From Harmonia axyridis (Eukaryota; Arthropoda; Insecta; Coleoptera; Coccinellidae): a DNA stretch of 64,000 nt. The position numbers were made by a program, and so were the translations under genes. Below the pieces are notes generated by a model. The model saw only the letters and a list, made by a program, of their open reading frames with translations. It had not been told where the DNA came from and did not search any database. This document shows positions 30,801-37,689 of this stretch, piece by piece (the first letter of the stretch is position 1; every line of letters begins with the position of its first letter). The stretch is from positions 16,841,825-16,905,824 of the forward strand of contig NC_059506.1 of the NCBI RefSeq assembly GCF_914767665.1, read 5' to 3'.

Positions 30801-33752
30801 TTTTCTGATAGTTATTGAGCGGATTGTTTTGTGGTTTTCCTGGAGTAATATTTTAGAGTTGAATTTTTAGTTTACAATTTTCTTTTTGAACGTTGGACGT
30901 TTTAGTGCAGTACTTTCTATTCGTGAATTCGACACTTAGCTCGTACACGAAAAGAATTTGAGTTCGTGTGGTGAAGTGAGAAATTCTTAGGATTGGTAAG
31001 ACCCGTTTTATTCCTGTCTGTATTACCGGTGACTTTCCTGTGTTCCATCGCTATTTTCCGAGTGTGATTTATTTGTAATTTATTTTATTTCTTTGATCTT
31101 TCTTTCTCAAGTGGGGTTTGTCTGTCCGGTTCCTTATTGCGAGCAACTCTTATTTGGAACTACCAGGCAAAACTCCTTATCTTGGGGAGAGGGGTCACTG
31201 CGGTCTTTTAGGTCAATTACCCAGTCCGGTTCGACTCGAGTTGTGAATTGGTGGATGCGCCGAGGTATACCCTAAGTGAAATTTATTTCTTTGATCTTTC
31301 TTTCTCAAGTGGAGTTTGTCTGTCCGGTTCCTTATTGCGAGCAACTCTTATTTGGAACTACCAGGCAAAACTCCTTATTTTGGGGAGAGGGGTCGTTTAT
31401 TTCCGATCTCCGGATCACTGCGGTCTTTTGGGCTAATTACCCTGTCCGGTCTGACTCGAGTCGTGAATTGGTGGATGCGCCGAGGTATACCCTGAGTGAA
31501 ACCATAGTATAATTAATTAATTATACTAAAATTATAATTAATTATAATTATAATTAATTAATTATACTATGGTGAAACATATTTCTTTGATCTTTCTTTT
31601 TCAAGTGGAGTTTGTCTGTCAGGTTCCTTATTGCGAGCCACTCTTATTTGGAACTACCAGGCAAAATTCCTTATCTTGGGGAGAGGGGTCGCATAATTCC
31701 GATCTCCGGATCACAGCAGCCTTTTCGGCGAATTACCCTGTCCGGTCTGACTTGAGTCGTGAATTGGTGGATGCGCCGGAGTATACCCTGAGCGAAATTT
31801 ATTTCTTTGATCTTTCTCTCTCAAGTGGAGTTTGTCTGTCCGGTTCCTTATTGCGAGCAACTCTTATTTGGAACTACCAGGCAAGACCCCTTATCTTGGG
31901 GAGAGGGGTCGCTAAATTCCGATCTCCGGATCACAGCGGCCTTTTCGGCGACTTACCTTGTCCGGTCTGACTCTAGTCGTGAATTGATGGATGCGCTGAC
32001 AAATATCCTGCTTGAAATTTATTCCTTAGATCCAACTTTCTCAAGTGGAGTCTGTGTGTCGGGTCCCTTATTGCGAGCAACTCTTATTTGGGACCACCAG
32101 GCAGAACTCTTTATCTTGGGGAGAGGGGTCTTTTATTTTTGATCTCCGGATCATAGTCACATTATCGACAGAGTATTTTATCCTAATTCCCTTGATATCC
32201 ATTTTGGTGGATGCGCCGATACAAGACCTGATTCGAATATATTGTTCAGGCTTGCTTTCTTTAATAAAGAGGTATCAAACCAGACCGTACGGAACACAGG
32301 ATAGGTTGTCACAATCTGACTTGTTAGACTGCATTTCACACGCCAATCTCCACGCTTTCCACGCTTGTCCGCACTTAACCGTTTTTATCATTGCTCAATT
32401 TGCCTGCTCACCGCTTACTCATTTCTGCTGCTTGATATACGCCACCTGCTCACCTCGCTTAGTTCTCGTTCCGTACCGTGTTGCATTGTAAATATTTGCT
32501 TTTGGTGTTTAGTAGCCTTTTGCATTATTGTATATATAGGATAGTATTGTATATAATTTGGTGTTGTACATAAGGGAACGAATATTGTTAAATATAGTGT
32601 GTTTCGTCAGGGTGTCTTTTATTTATCTCATAGACATGTACTGCCATTTAGTGAAAGAAATCACCACTGGTCAATCGCTCTTACCTTAAATTGAATCGAA
32701 CCCTTTTCCAACTGTTTAAAAGCTACCCACGGTCGATAATGGTGAGCGACGTAAGGAATTGCGACCTTATAAAACCTATCGCAATTGGCGCCCGAGGTAA
32801 TAGAGGAGGGAAATAGTAAACAATCAACAAACCGAAGAAAGTCGCCGTCACAATGCTAACTCATTATTATGAAAGAGTTGGTATATACTGCATCTTAGAA
32901 CATTCATAATTTCCGTTCCTTCTATCTATATTCTGCATCTATATGTAGCCATTTTCACCTCTTACGATGGTGTGTCTTGGGCAGAGATCGCTGGATAGCC
33001 CAACTGATGAGACAATCAGCGATCTCGGAACGAAACATCGTAATCTCTGGAGAGAGAGCGCCACTACGGTAAGAAAGACTCGCCAAAATTAGTTGAAAAA
33101 TGATGACTGAATTCACCAATACAATTAACATTTTCATGGTATTTACAAAGTCAATTTTGATTCAGTTTATCAATTGAAATCAACTTTAAGGACTTTCCCA
33201 TTCAAAGCATTATAATTTCTGGTTCAATAACGATAGATAAACCATATCAAGTGCTGTATTTATCGCAATAAATAAAAATTTGGAATATTCGGAAATAATG
33301 AGAAAACATAGGAGTGTTCATACACATTCGACTCGTATGTCAAAAAATCACTCCACAGGGTTTACTGAATTTTCATTTTTTTGTCCACCCCTGTATATAA
33401 CAAAATATCAATAAAGTGGGGACGGCATCTGAACAGTTATGTTATGTTTCCAAGGAATCAAGCTACAATTAAAAAAATTGCTGAAATCGACCGAAGTGTA
33501 TAAGAGAAAATGAACTACAACTTCGTTTAGATTTTGTCTGTGATAATATATCTGAACAGGTGTAAGCCACACCATTTGCGAATACCTATATCCTTCGTCG
33601 TTATTGATCTATTCAAAATGAAATTTCATCTTTATGAATATTGATGTCTATTGAAATTATTTCAGGTCTCTGTGTATTATCGACCTGTAATAGATAATAC
33701 TTTGAACGAAAAAGAATGTCCACATGTCCCCCCTGCAATAAGAAAGTATTAA
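12852..33752 (+). CDS. Second SDHA C-terminal exon set (paralogue or alternative 3' module)
   Basis: Exons 12852-13054 (starts NAGQSTVSNLHWCRYADG, includes AAIFREDSYLKEGCEKM), 17978-18224 (RSLIFNTDLVEAWELNN...KESRGSHHRED...EHFRKHSL...QTGE) and 33666-33752 (VSVYYRPVIDNTL...PPAIRKY, TAA). All have GT-AG ends and join in frame (203+247+87 nt = 179 codons with stop). The first acceptor sits at exactly the same codon boundary, and in the same phase, as the third SDHA exon at 5416, but the two later intron positions differ from the upstream copy, so this is not a recent tandem copy. The conserved RED motif and C-terminal PPAIR-x-Y tail are kept. No N-terminal exons were found upstream. Either the 5' exons ending at 1373 splice alternatively to 12852, or a paralogue lost its 5' half. 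AATAAA at about 33805. The last intron (18225-33665) is packed with transposons. Confidence 0.85.
13055..13640. other. Intron sequence of the second SDHA module
   Basis: No coding homology. A cagcggcggcttgt stretch at about 13298 resembles hAT-MITE ends such as the one at 50905, but no second end or target duplication was found. Confidence 0.4.
13819..16373 (+). mobile_element. Tc1/mariner-type transposon with ~490-bp inverted repeats
   Basis: Ends are cagggtgtcccataagtgcc on the left and its near complement on the right, both flanked by TA. The inverted repeats extend about 490 bp (13819-14310 and 15882-16373), far longer than in standard mariners. The same shadow frame appears in mirror image in both arms, with only a few substitutions between them, so the arms have diverged little. 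The element carries one transposase gene (14605-15678) and lies inside a minus-strand LINE. Confidence 0.9.
14605..15678 (+). pseudogene. IS630/Tc1/mariner DDE transposase, frameshifted
   Basis: N-terminal helix-turn-helix region (FTHSEYADMHLIYGE, then RRTGVPKSSAQRILN), followed by the first catalytic region at about residues 160-175 (FNEVLWSDESACRRDG). Around 15315-15335 the frame shifts by one: the second catalytic block (WFQQDGCPAHYARRVREHL and PPRSPDLNPLDFF) lies in another frame at 15320-15508. A second indel in the T run near 15488 restores the original frame (GCLKDKVYAKPI...). The listed frame thus runs through, but its middle third is out of register. The enzyme should be inactive unless the indels are assembly errors; the homopolymer site is a natural suspect. 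Confidence 0.9.
17296..17535 (+). mobile_element. Penelope-like element fragment
   Basis: One frame reads HITKEINILQTSLQQNGYN, then QVQKAINRHQ, then AFLPFIKGVTDKISRILHTH. The LP-F/Y-I/V-KGVTDKI-R-L pattern is characteristic of the RT-to-endonuclease linker of Penelope-like retroelements. The sequence breaks off after about 80 codons and starts exactly where the LINE RT ends. No GIY-YIG part follows. Confidence 0.7.
18350..18722 (+). mobile_element. LINE 3' end with (TTAC)n tail
   Basis: The frame contains YHTRGRDLIRANF and then LYNKIPSQTKNLPVNSFKKRIK before a stop at about 18566, the usual C-terminal signature of Jockey/CR1-type LINEs. It is followed by an AT-rich 3' UTR ending in repeated actta units (about 18702-18720), the kind of short tandem tail such LINEs end with. 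Confidence 0.7.
18725..19555. other. Unassigned repeat-derived sequence
   Basis: Two short open frames on the plus strand (18952-19134, very basic, with THRKKLFTRRKAERKGKK; and 19181-19459) look like decayed coding sequence, perhaps retroelement-derived, but I recognise no family. It lies between a LINE tail and the 3' end of a minus-strand Jockey element, inside the long intron of the second SDHA module. Confidence 0.35.
19560..21125 (-). mobile_element. Jockey-type LINE ORF2, 3' portion
   Basis: Minus-strand pieces in order: endonuclease (VDVAL, SETHLKP near 21060-21125; MMAGDLNAKHPAWYS at 20990; SDHNPLL near 20710), then RT (LFLDVAEAFDTVWHKGL at about 20400, GVSQGT, LYADDTAILA at about 20150) and the post-RT domain (IKYLGVIFDKKLTWKQHV...LQVVQNTTLRRAVNAPW at 19600-19960). 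The RT N-terminus between endonuclease and RT is missing, so the copy is internally deleted as well as frameshifted. Its 5' portion is at 27352-28260, on the other side of the CACTA-like insertion. Confidence 0.88.
21140..21425. repeat. Left subterminal repeat cluster of the CACTA-like element
   Basis: A unit of about 140 bp beginning gttctaggaatattcctac occurs twice (21143 and 21283) with few differences. It contains many GAATATTC palindromes and TTCATAGAATG-type words. The matching right cluster is at 27000-27335. By analogy with plant CACTA elements these are candidate binding sites for an element-encoded protein. Confidence 0.75.
21461..21624. repeat. Internal hairpin, ~55-bp arms
   Basis: Left arm at 21461-21516 (aaaatggtgaaacttgatga...cgttttcggaaacttact) is the near complement of the right arm at 21563-21624, around a loop of about 46 bases. 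It lies between the left subterminal repeats and the transposase gene, where a promoter would be expected. Just beyond it are two short taggt(t)agg words; this is too little to call telomeric repeat. Confidence 0.75.
22134..24173 (+). CDS. CACTA-like (TNPD/Transposase_21-type) transposase, 679 aa
   Basis: One uninterrupted 679-codon frame, the longest in the window. The N-terminal ~100 residues are acidic and probably disordered. From about residue 185 there is a nuclease-like core: LLINIDGLPL (candidate first acidic residue), KAFIADAPA (about 265), a CTKC metal-binding pair (about 287), HHTGTSALENIP, DIPLEYMHLICLGVMKK (about 343), then RKPRSLDDVKRWKATEFR, and NIHGLVHIVDDVK...AFPFENFMQ (about 485-520, DUF4218-like in plant relatives). 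Such proteins recur in insect and cnidarian genomes as EnSpm/CACTA-related transposases. The catalytic residue assignment is inference. The ATG follows several in-frame stops. The intact frame suggests recent activity. The partner gene starts 380 bp downstream on the same strand. Confidence 0.82.
   Translation: MARKYSANFYKKVKIQTDMSLSYPNIPPSASFSSIVENEIRNEDDVEMHMPELQNPVHELNEMENIELIKEGKGGHISEYSFPILDSLQTKTSHIDNKKVDKEEDIKSKLKLWSIKYNISHVALSDLLKILKSSKAQLDELPNDARTILSTKRTIDVRNIDPGSYCHVGITEAVTYLCTKKCYDKIELLINIDGLPLSKSSGSQIYPILCSLYDDPREVAVIGVYHGYEKPSNANDFLGEFVQDAVELSNNGIKVNGACIPFKIKAFIADAPAKSFISYTKGHTGFFSCTKCVQKGEFIRNRTCFPKINSKKRTDKDFRQKNQIQHHTGTSALENIPDFNMVSDIPLEYMHLICLGVMKKLIVNIWIYGKPSFKLGSSAVGEISSMLLSFQNHTPIEFARKPRSLDDVKRWKATEFRFFLLYSGPVVLEKFLPQAQYQNFICLHIAIRILCNETHIADKEYFELAESLLTYFVQDFGNIYGQEFISHNIHGLVHIVDDVKMFGKLDHYSAFPFENFMQVLKNMVRKPDKPLSQIMKRLSERMKVPKTKNIGVLKYERHHNDGPTLEGYSTQFELVRFDYFTINIKRSGDTFCLLQDGNIMKVYNFIAKKEQIYVYGKVFTETSDIFSRPNSSCDSSDIDVYFVRKESSLETRLLDSVSKKMVAFPHNDGYIVFPFLHDC
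24174..24554. other. Spacer between the two transposon genes
   Basis: AT-rich, 380 bp, no coding similarity. It should hold the end of the transposase transcript and the start of the accessory gene; no canonical AATAAA is obvious. Confidence 0.4.
24555..26773 (+). CDS. DUF4806-domain accessory protein of the transposon (8 exons, 393 aa)
   Basis: Exons 24555-24750, 24823-25041, 25242-25355, 25562-25624, 25780-25884, 25938-26158, 26252-26411 and 26670-26773 all have GT-AG borders. They sum to 1182 nt, exactly 394 codons with the stop, so the gene model is self-consistent. N-terminus: WRVVHFL...VEAVPVSWL (a small domain often found with DUF4806). Middle: Ser/Asp/Glu-rich linker. C-terminus: FPLATEEELHNFESHL, then LSRIGGGTTKIMVRRLMEKLIS...YSWIGFKKKKNFSVL, the DUF4806 signature. 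Exons 2-4 share a repeated segment (EASKI-M-TLKRR; SDDDLG-ES), evidence of exon duplication. DUF4806 has no established function; a role as the element's second, DNA-binding protein (TNPA-like) is inference. Confidence 0.85.
25000..25630 (+). repeat. Tandem exon-intron duplication inside the DUF4806 gene
   Basis: Intron and exon sequence recur with a period of about 315-323 bp. Examples: tgttatctgaaat at 25089 and 25402; gtgagaaaagtagttct following each; and tcagatgatgattt at about 25250 and 25573. The duplicated units kept working splice sites, so each copy adds a short acidic segment to the protein. Confidence 0.8.
27000..27335. repeat. Right subterminal repeat cluster of the CACTA-like element
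   Basis: A direct repeat of about 70-75 bp (tatgagaaatatttcacgaatct at about 27067, tatgaaaaatatttcacgaatct at about 27134) plus many CATAGAATG / GAATATTC words, ending at the 14-bp TIR. It mirrors the left cluster in vocabulary but is not a simple inverted copy. Confidence 0.7.
27352..28260 (-). mobile_element. Jockey-type LINE, 5' portion (gag-like ORF1 and start of ORF2)
   Basis: On the minus strand, a zinc-knuckle-like region (HDHNGVTKCPMDKIEPAV...HPTEYKGC, about 27740-27860) is followed by a lysine-rich stretch (27490-27700). The start of an AP-type endonuclease follows: ITVWNARGITNKKDEFEDFLNRH at 27355-27440. It stops at 27351, exactly at the CACTA-like element, and continues at 21125. 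Stops within ORF1 indicate decay. The plus-strand frames here are antisense shadows. Confidence 0.82.
28340..28930 (-). mobile_element. GIY-YIG retroelement C-terminus (Penelope-like type)
   Basis: Minus-strand sequence reads FNTLGKSLSNAKDRTSTLEK, then SGVYELKCDDCTATYTGRTC (28755-28835). After a break comes a tail with ARILLQTNTKNYTKLDFSEN (28560-28650). The SGVY-x-L-x-C-x-x-C...Y-x-G-x-T pattern is the GIY-YIG nuclease region at the end of Penelope-like retroelements. One core glycine/isoleucine position is altered and the frame is broken, so it is dead. Confidence 0.65.
28935..29460 (-). mobile_element. Gag-like N-terminal retroelement fragment
   Basis: Begins with MEKKVTRQITNEYILRFIAE at 29454. 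After a gap it reads an acidic stretch (EVASIDMEVDQPIQ) and LVSRKKKRKIEAPVLLKPAA, the acidic-then-basic layout of LINE ORF1 proteins. It runs directly into the GIY-YIG fragment on the same strand, either as one unusual element or as two juxtaposed relics. Confidence 0.45.
29461..30249. other. Intronic sequence with an imperfect inverted repeat
   Basis: ccgccattaaaggtcgaa at 29645 and its complement at about 29776, together with flanking agtgacgaca words at 29622 and its complement near 29840, form an imperfect inverted repeat of about 240 bp overall, probably a MITE. No coding sequence recognised. Confidence 0.5.
30524..30531 (+). promoter_or_regulatory. Candidate TATA box of the long LTR
   Basis: tataaaaa about 275 bp inside the LTR, preceded by the duplicated ~55-bp block. 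Its position suits a U3/R boundary near 30550. Candidate by position only. Confidence 0.4.
31083..32260 (+). repeat. Five tandem ~195-222-bp repeats within the LTR
   Basis: Anchoring on ctttgatctt, units start at about 31091, 31289, 31585, 31805 and (diverged) 32025. Each contains gtttgtctgtccggttcc, the block ttattgcgagcaactcttat, and tggggagaggggtc. Unit 1 lacks a ~25-bp block; unit 2 is followed by a 73-bp palindromic insertion. Several frames stay open through the units, but the repeated peptides resemble no protein and the context is a non-coding leader. Confidence 0.9.
31501..31573. repeat. 73-bp AT-rich palindrome inserted between repeat units
   Basis: Starts accatagtataattaatta and ends with the exact complement; arms of about 25 bp are perfect. 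It sits where the other units run straight on and is flanked by gaa on both sides, so it looks like a micro-MITE or a template-switch insertion. Confidence 0.85.
32786..33660. other. LTR-element interior remnant and intron end
   Basis: Starts with the primer-binding-like tggcgcccgaggtaatagag; the interior is lost within about 100 bp. The rest is AT-rich intron up to the acceptor at 33665, with a MITE-end-like ccctgtatata at about 33390. No coding sequence seen. Confidence 0.5.
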
Positions 33753-33754
33753 AA

Positions 33755-36500
33755 CCAACGGTGATAACTTCCAATATTTATCTTGTATTCCTTAGTATCC
33801 AATTTTAATAAAGTTCATTTCAACTGTACCTGTCAAATCAGTACAACCAGTAGCTACGAAACCCTGCTTTTTATATCTTTTAACATTTCCATTTTCGTAT
33901 TTCAAGTATATTTTATTTTATAGGTAAGTATATTTTATCTTTTCCACCCAGTATACCTGTAGGTAAATCTTTATGTGCGTTAATTGCAGCTAAAAGATTT
34001 CAATTTGTAGGATTATGCGATATTGATGAGTTCTAAAAAGAGTAAAACCGGTCTATCACTACTCACCCTCATGGAGGCACGCATATGTGTTGCAGCTTTT
34101 CCTGAAATGGGGTACGCGTTGCAAGTGCACAAAAATGACATTCCTGGTATTTCGATATCTCGCGGTACGCTGGCGCGATTTTGATGAATTTAAGATCTTT
34201 TGAATAAGTGGTGCTTCTTGTTCATGCGTTATTTTGAAATTCACAGGACCTTAAAAAGTTGTGTCGAAAGATTGATGTTACGTCCGATAGCTCAGTGAAA
34301 TTTAAGAGAAAAATGGAATGTATCTGCGAGCGTATGAAGTTGGTGCGACAGCGAAATATTTGATAATGTGTAAAACAATAATTAATAAATTGCGGTCAAC
34401 AATGATGACTTACTAAAATGCGAAAGCGAAAAGACAAAAGCGATGAAAAATGCGGGTGTTTCAAAAGTGCAAAAATTTAAGAATATAAAGCAGAAAGTCA
34501 AAGAATATCAAGAAAAGTCAAGCACAATTTTAGCGAACTACATACAAATCAATCTTCAAATATATATTCATATATATCTTGCGTTATGGACCGAGCCATC
34601 AATGTTGATATTGTTTACGCGGAAGCCTATGATATTTCGCGATCGCTCGAATTCCATAATTCTCTCTTACACAAACAATTGACAGAACAAATATTCTACC
34701 GATAGCGCCAACTACCGCACATAATATCTGATAGAAATTGATGTTAATTAATTAAATTATTTGAATAGCGGCTACTGTATATTTTGTTTATTTGAAAATC
34801 ATTTACAGGCTCACGCCTCTGTGAGTACCTATGTTTATACCCTGTAGCTTCACAGAATAAACCATATATTATGATCATTATAATCCTGGAGTTTGTACTA
34901 AATAAGTCCAAAAAAGATAACAACTTTAAAAAGTGAATTATAATGCGTTATCCAAATGCATTCGTGTTTTGGGAAACCACTTGGAAAGGTGAAAAAAAAT
35001 TGAAATTTCTTTATAACTGAGAATAATGAAAACAATACCAAAGTATACTAATAGGATAAAGCATTATTACAGTTCACTTTTTAAAGTTGTTATCTTTTTT
35101 AGACCTATTTAGTCCAGGACAGCACTGCCGTGAAATCAGGAGCTTTTATAAGCGGTAGTTCATTCATGCAACGATTGCGCATATACAGGGGGTTCCTCAA
35201 TGATATGCTAATATTAAAAGGGTATTTTTGGAGCCATTTTAAGTTAATATGGGAATATATGAAGCTTTTTATCGAAAAAACTCCAAGAATCTTCCCCTTG
35301 ATATAAGAATATCATTGAGTTATACTCTGTATGACTGAAAATTAGGCGGCGTTAAATTTTTCCCTAAAAGGATTTCAAAGATCTTTCTTTGAAAATAAAA
35401 AGCAAATTTGAAAAAGGAAATTTTCGTCGTGAAGAAAGAAAAACGGTCTAACTCTAACCACATGGAAGACTACAAAAAACACTGAAAAATTCAAGATATC
35501 GATTACACAGAAAAGCAACTCGAAATGGGATGGAGGGACGATACCTTGTCTGTAGAAAACTGGTGCCGTTTCCATAATGGTAATACTTTTTCCTCTTCTT
35601 ACACAAACATATATAGTCATGTGTCATGAAATTTTCAAGGGGTAAAATTTTTCCTTGAAAGGTTTCAAAGTTTTAGATTTGAAAGGAAAACATTTGTTGT
35701 GAAGTTTTTTCAGAAATAAGGAGCCTATCTTGAGAATATCATTTTATATGTACCAAATCAAGAAAAAATTTTCTTTTATAAATATACATTGAAATTGTAG
35801 ATTTCAATAGGGTCAGAGTGATTAAAAAATCATAACCAATTCGTTTATACGAATTCAAATATTTTAATCTTAATGAAACCTATTTGTCGAACAACCATTA
35901 TGAAATTTATATTCAATTAATTGTTTAAGGAGTTAATGAAAAGCACACATTTATCAAGGATCTAGCAGTTTCAGTTCTAAAACTGATTATCATGTATTAT
36001 TTGAAATAAAATTTATCTCACTGAAAACACTCATTTGTTCTCTATAATCTTTACATGAGTAAAGAATAATTGTTTATGTTTATGCACAAGTGATTTCTAT
36101 TATCAACAAACCTAACTAAAAGTGTGGACAATGGCACAGTCACAGTATAAGTTATAATGAATTACATTGCACTATTTTCTATCATACAGAAGAATCTACT
36201 CAACTTATTTATTTTTTAATGAATATATTTTTCACGTAGCTGTGTGTTATTTTTGTTTTTCTCAATGAATATATACATCATAATTGTTGCAGTTATATGT
36301 ATGGTAATCTCTCCTCTTCAATTATCCAAATGTCTAACGACATTAATTAGTCTGGATAATGAAGTTTTTACTCTAACGGATATTGCATTTGAAAAAATTT
36401 AAACATCAAGATTATTTTTTCTCATTTTTTTTATGAGATAGTTTTGTAGAATCTGAATAATAATTTATTCATTCAACAACAAAGAGGCCTTGATATAATT
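33755..36500. other. Intergenic region with two hairpin MITEs
   Basis: At 34888-35120 arms of about 58 bp (ctaaataagtccaaaaaaga... and complement ending ...atttagtccagga) form a near-perfect inverted repeat around ~110 bp. At 35185-35333 the sequence acagggggttcctcaatgata faces tatcattgagttatactctg, a second, weaker inverted pair. No coding sequence recognised between the second SDHA module and the syntaxin gene. Confidence 0.55.
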
Positions 36501-36531
36501 TTAGCAAATTTAAAACATATTAGAGAATAAC

Positions 36532-37470
36532 TTAAAATTTAATCAAAACTAATAAAAAGAATACCAATATAGTAACAATAGCCAATACAACAATAGTACA
36601 CATTTTACGATTCTTACGTTGATATGCATCTGCACTCTTCAACTGCTTAAAACCTTCAAAAACATCAATTTGAGTTCTTTCAATATTATAGTCTATCCTA
36701 TCAAGTACTGTTCCTTGATCAGCAACCATTATGCTTAAATCTTTAAAAATTTTATTCACTTCTAGTATGCTCTTAACAATTGAGTTAACTTCTTGTTCTC
36801 TTTCCAAAGCAAATCTTGTGTTTTCTTCCTCCAAATATAGCATTTGTTCTTGAGTAGGAGGACTTGAACCAATAAAATAACTGTCGATGTCTTCAGTTCC
36901 ACTATCATCATATATATCAATGTTAACTATCTGATTTTCAAAGTAAATTTTTGATCTGTCTTCACGAGATTGTAATTCTCTCAAATAACTATTTTGTGTT
37001 GATTTAAACGACTGAGATAAGTCTTGGAGGGATGCTGCTAAAGTACAATAAACATTTACGGTCAATTTATGTTCTTTGGTAGAGCCTTCATGAGAGTTGT
37101 GTTTTATAGTTTGGACTAGTTTATAACCTTCATTGAACAACCTGGAAATTCCTTGAGTGCAATATTCAATAGCCTCTTCATCAGCTGAACTATCATCAAA
37201 AGTAGATTTATGTAGATGTCTAGAGTGAAAATTCTTCAATTCTTCAATTTTTATTTTGATCTGCTGTAAAATATTTTGAGTTTTTTCCAAATCATTTATC
37301 CATTGGGGGGGCATATAATTATCAGAATTAGTATATAGCGTTTCATCATCTTCATTGAGACTAACTAGCCTCATTTGTTCAGAATCTTCGTTATCAGGAA
37401 AAATATTTCTGTTCCTGATTGCATTGCTCCTCATCAAAAGGAAAACATCAGTTAAAGATCTTGCTGCCAT
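36532..37470 (-). CDS. Syx16: Syntaxin-16-like t-SNARE (intronless)
   Basis: A Qa-SNARE of the trans-Golgi network/endosome, where it receives retrograde vesicles with VTI1A and syntaxin-6-type partners. The 312-residue product from the second methionine begins MAARSLTDVFLLMRSNAIRN, like the syntaxin-16 N-peptide (a candidate Vps45-binding segment), so the start at 37470 is preferred to the one four codons upstream. Next come PPQWINDLEKTQNILQQI and the helical Habc region with TFDDSSADEEAIEYCTQ. A SNARE motif follows at about residues 215-280 (EVNSIVKSILEVNKIFKDLS...DQGTVLDRIDYN, with the central-layer glutamine), then a C-terminal membrane anchor (IVVLAIVTILVFFLLVL). A minus-strand AATAAA lies about 65 bp past the stop. 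A single exon is unusual for this gene and could mean a retrocopy, but the frame is intact. Confidence 0.93.
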   Translation of the reverse strand: MAARSLTDVFLLMRSNAIRNRNIFPDNEDSEQMRLVSLNEDDETLYTNSDNYMPPQWINDLEKTQNILQQIKIKIEELKNFHSRHLHKSTFDDSSADEEAIEYCTQGISRLFNEGYKLVQTIKHNSHEGSTKEHKLTVNVYCTLAASLQDLSQSFKSTQNSYLRELQSREDRSKIYFENQIVNIDIYDDSGTEDIDSYFIGSSPPTQEQMLYLEEENTRFALEREQEVNSIVKSILEVNKIFKDLSIMVADQGTVLDRIDYNIERTQIDVFEGFKQLKSADAYQRKNRKMCTIVVLAIVTILVFFLLVLIKF

Positions 37471-37645
37471 TTCTAAGATCAAATTTATAGATTTTTCTCA
37501 GGAAAAAATGGATAAGAGTAGAAAAAAGAGATTTGGTTTTCTCATCTCTTGTTGCTTTTCGAAGAACACCATCGCATTAACATTTTTCTCAATGTTTTGT
37601 TTTTGCTGGAATCTTGACAAAAATTCAAATGACATTACCATCAAT

Positions 37646-37678
37646 CATAGACCTAATATAATTTATATTAGGTCTATG
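37646..37678. repeat. 33-bp near-perfect palindrome upstream of Syx16
   Basis: catagacctaatataa, one central base, then its exact reverse complement. It lies about 175 bp upstream of the syntaxin start codon, in its presumed 5' UTR or promoter. A related tctatgccatagac echo follows. It may be a cis element or a small hairpin. Confidence 0.8.
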
Positions 37679-37689
37679 CCATAGACAAT

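Larger units (their letters stand above)
30250..32783 (+). mobile_element. Very long LTR (2.5 kb) of a gypsy-like element
   Basis: The right end is fixed by cctatcgca followed after two bases by tggcgcccgagg, a primer-binding-site sequence of the type used by gypsy elements (same start as the one at 53391). A plausible left end is TGTAACG at 30250, giving TG...CA. Two tandem copies of a ~55-bp tagaatcaccc-g/a-gtat block (30273-30385) and a TATA box at about 30524 (tataaaaact) fit a U3 promoter. Downstream is an unusually long leader of tandem repeats. Only this LTR and the first bases of the interior are present; no partner LTR was found. The left boundary is inference. Confidence 0.6.

Noticed and set aside
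31083..32260. Regularly spaced repeats as a CRISPR-like array
   Set aside because: Units of ~195-222 bp are repeated in full with no short-repeat/unique-spacer structure, and the setting is an animal genome retroelement.
31093..32491. Several overlapping open frames with repeated peptide units, possible repetitive protein
   Set aside because: The peptides follow a DNA tandem repeat inside an LTR leader, appear in more than one frame, change frame between units and resemble no known protein.
12852..33752. Second SDHA module as a processed or dead pseudogene
   Set aside because: It keeps introns, canonical splice sites, open frames across all three exons and a proper stop, so it is neither a retrocopy nor obviously decayed.
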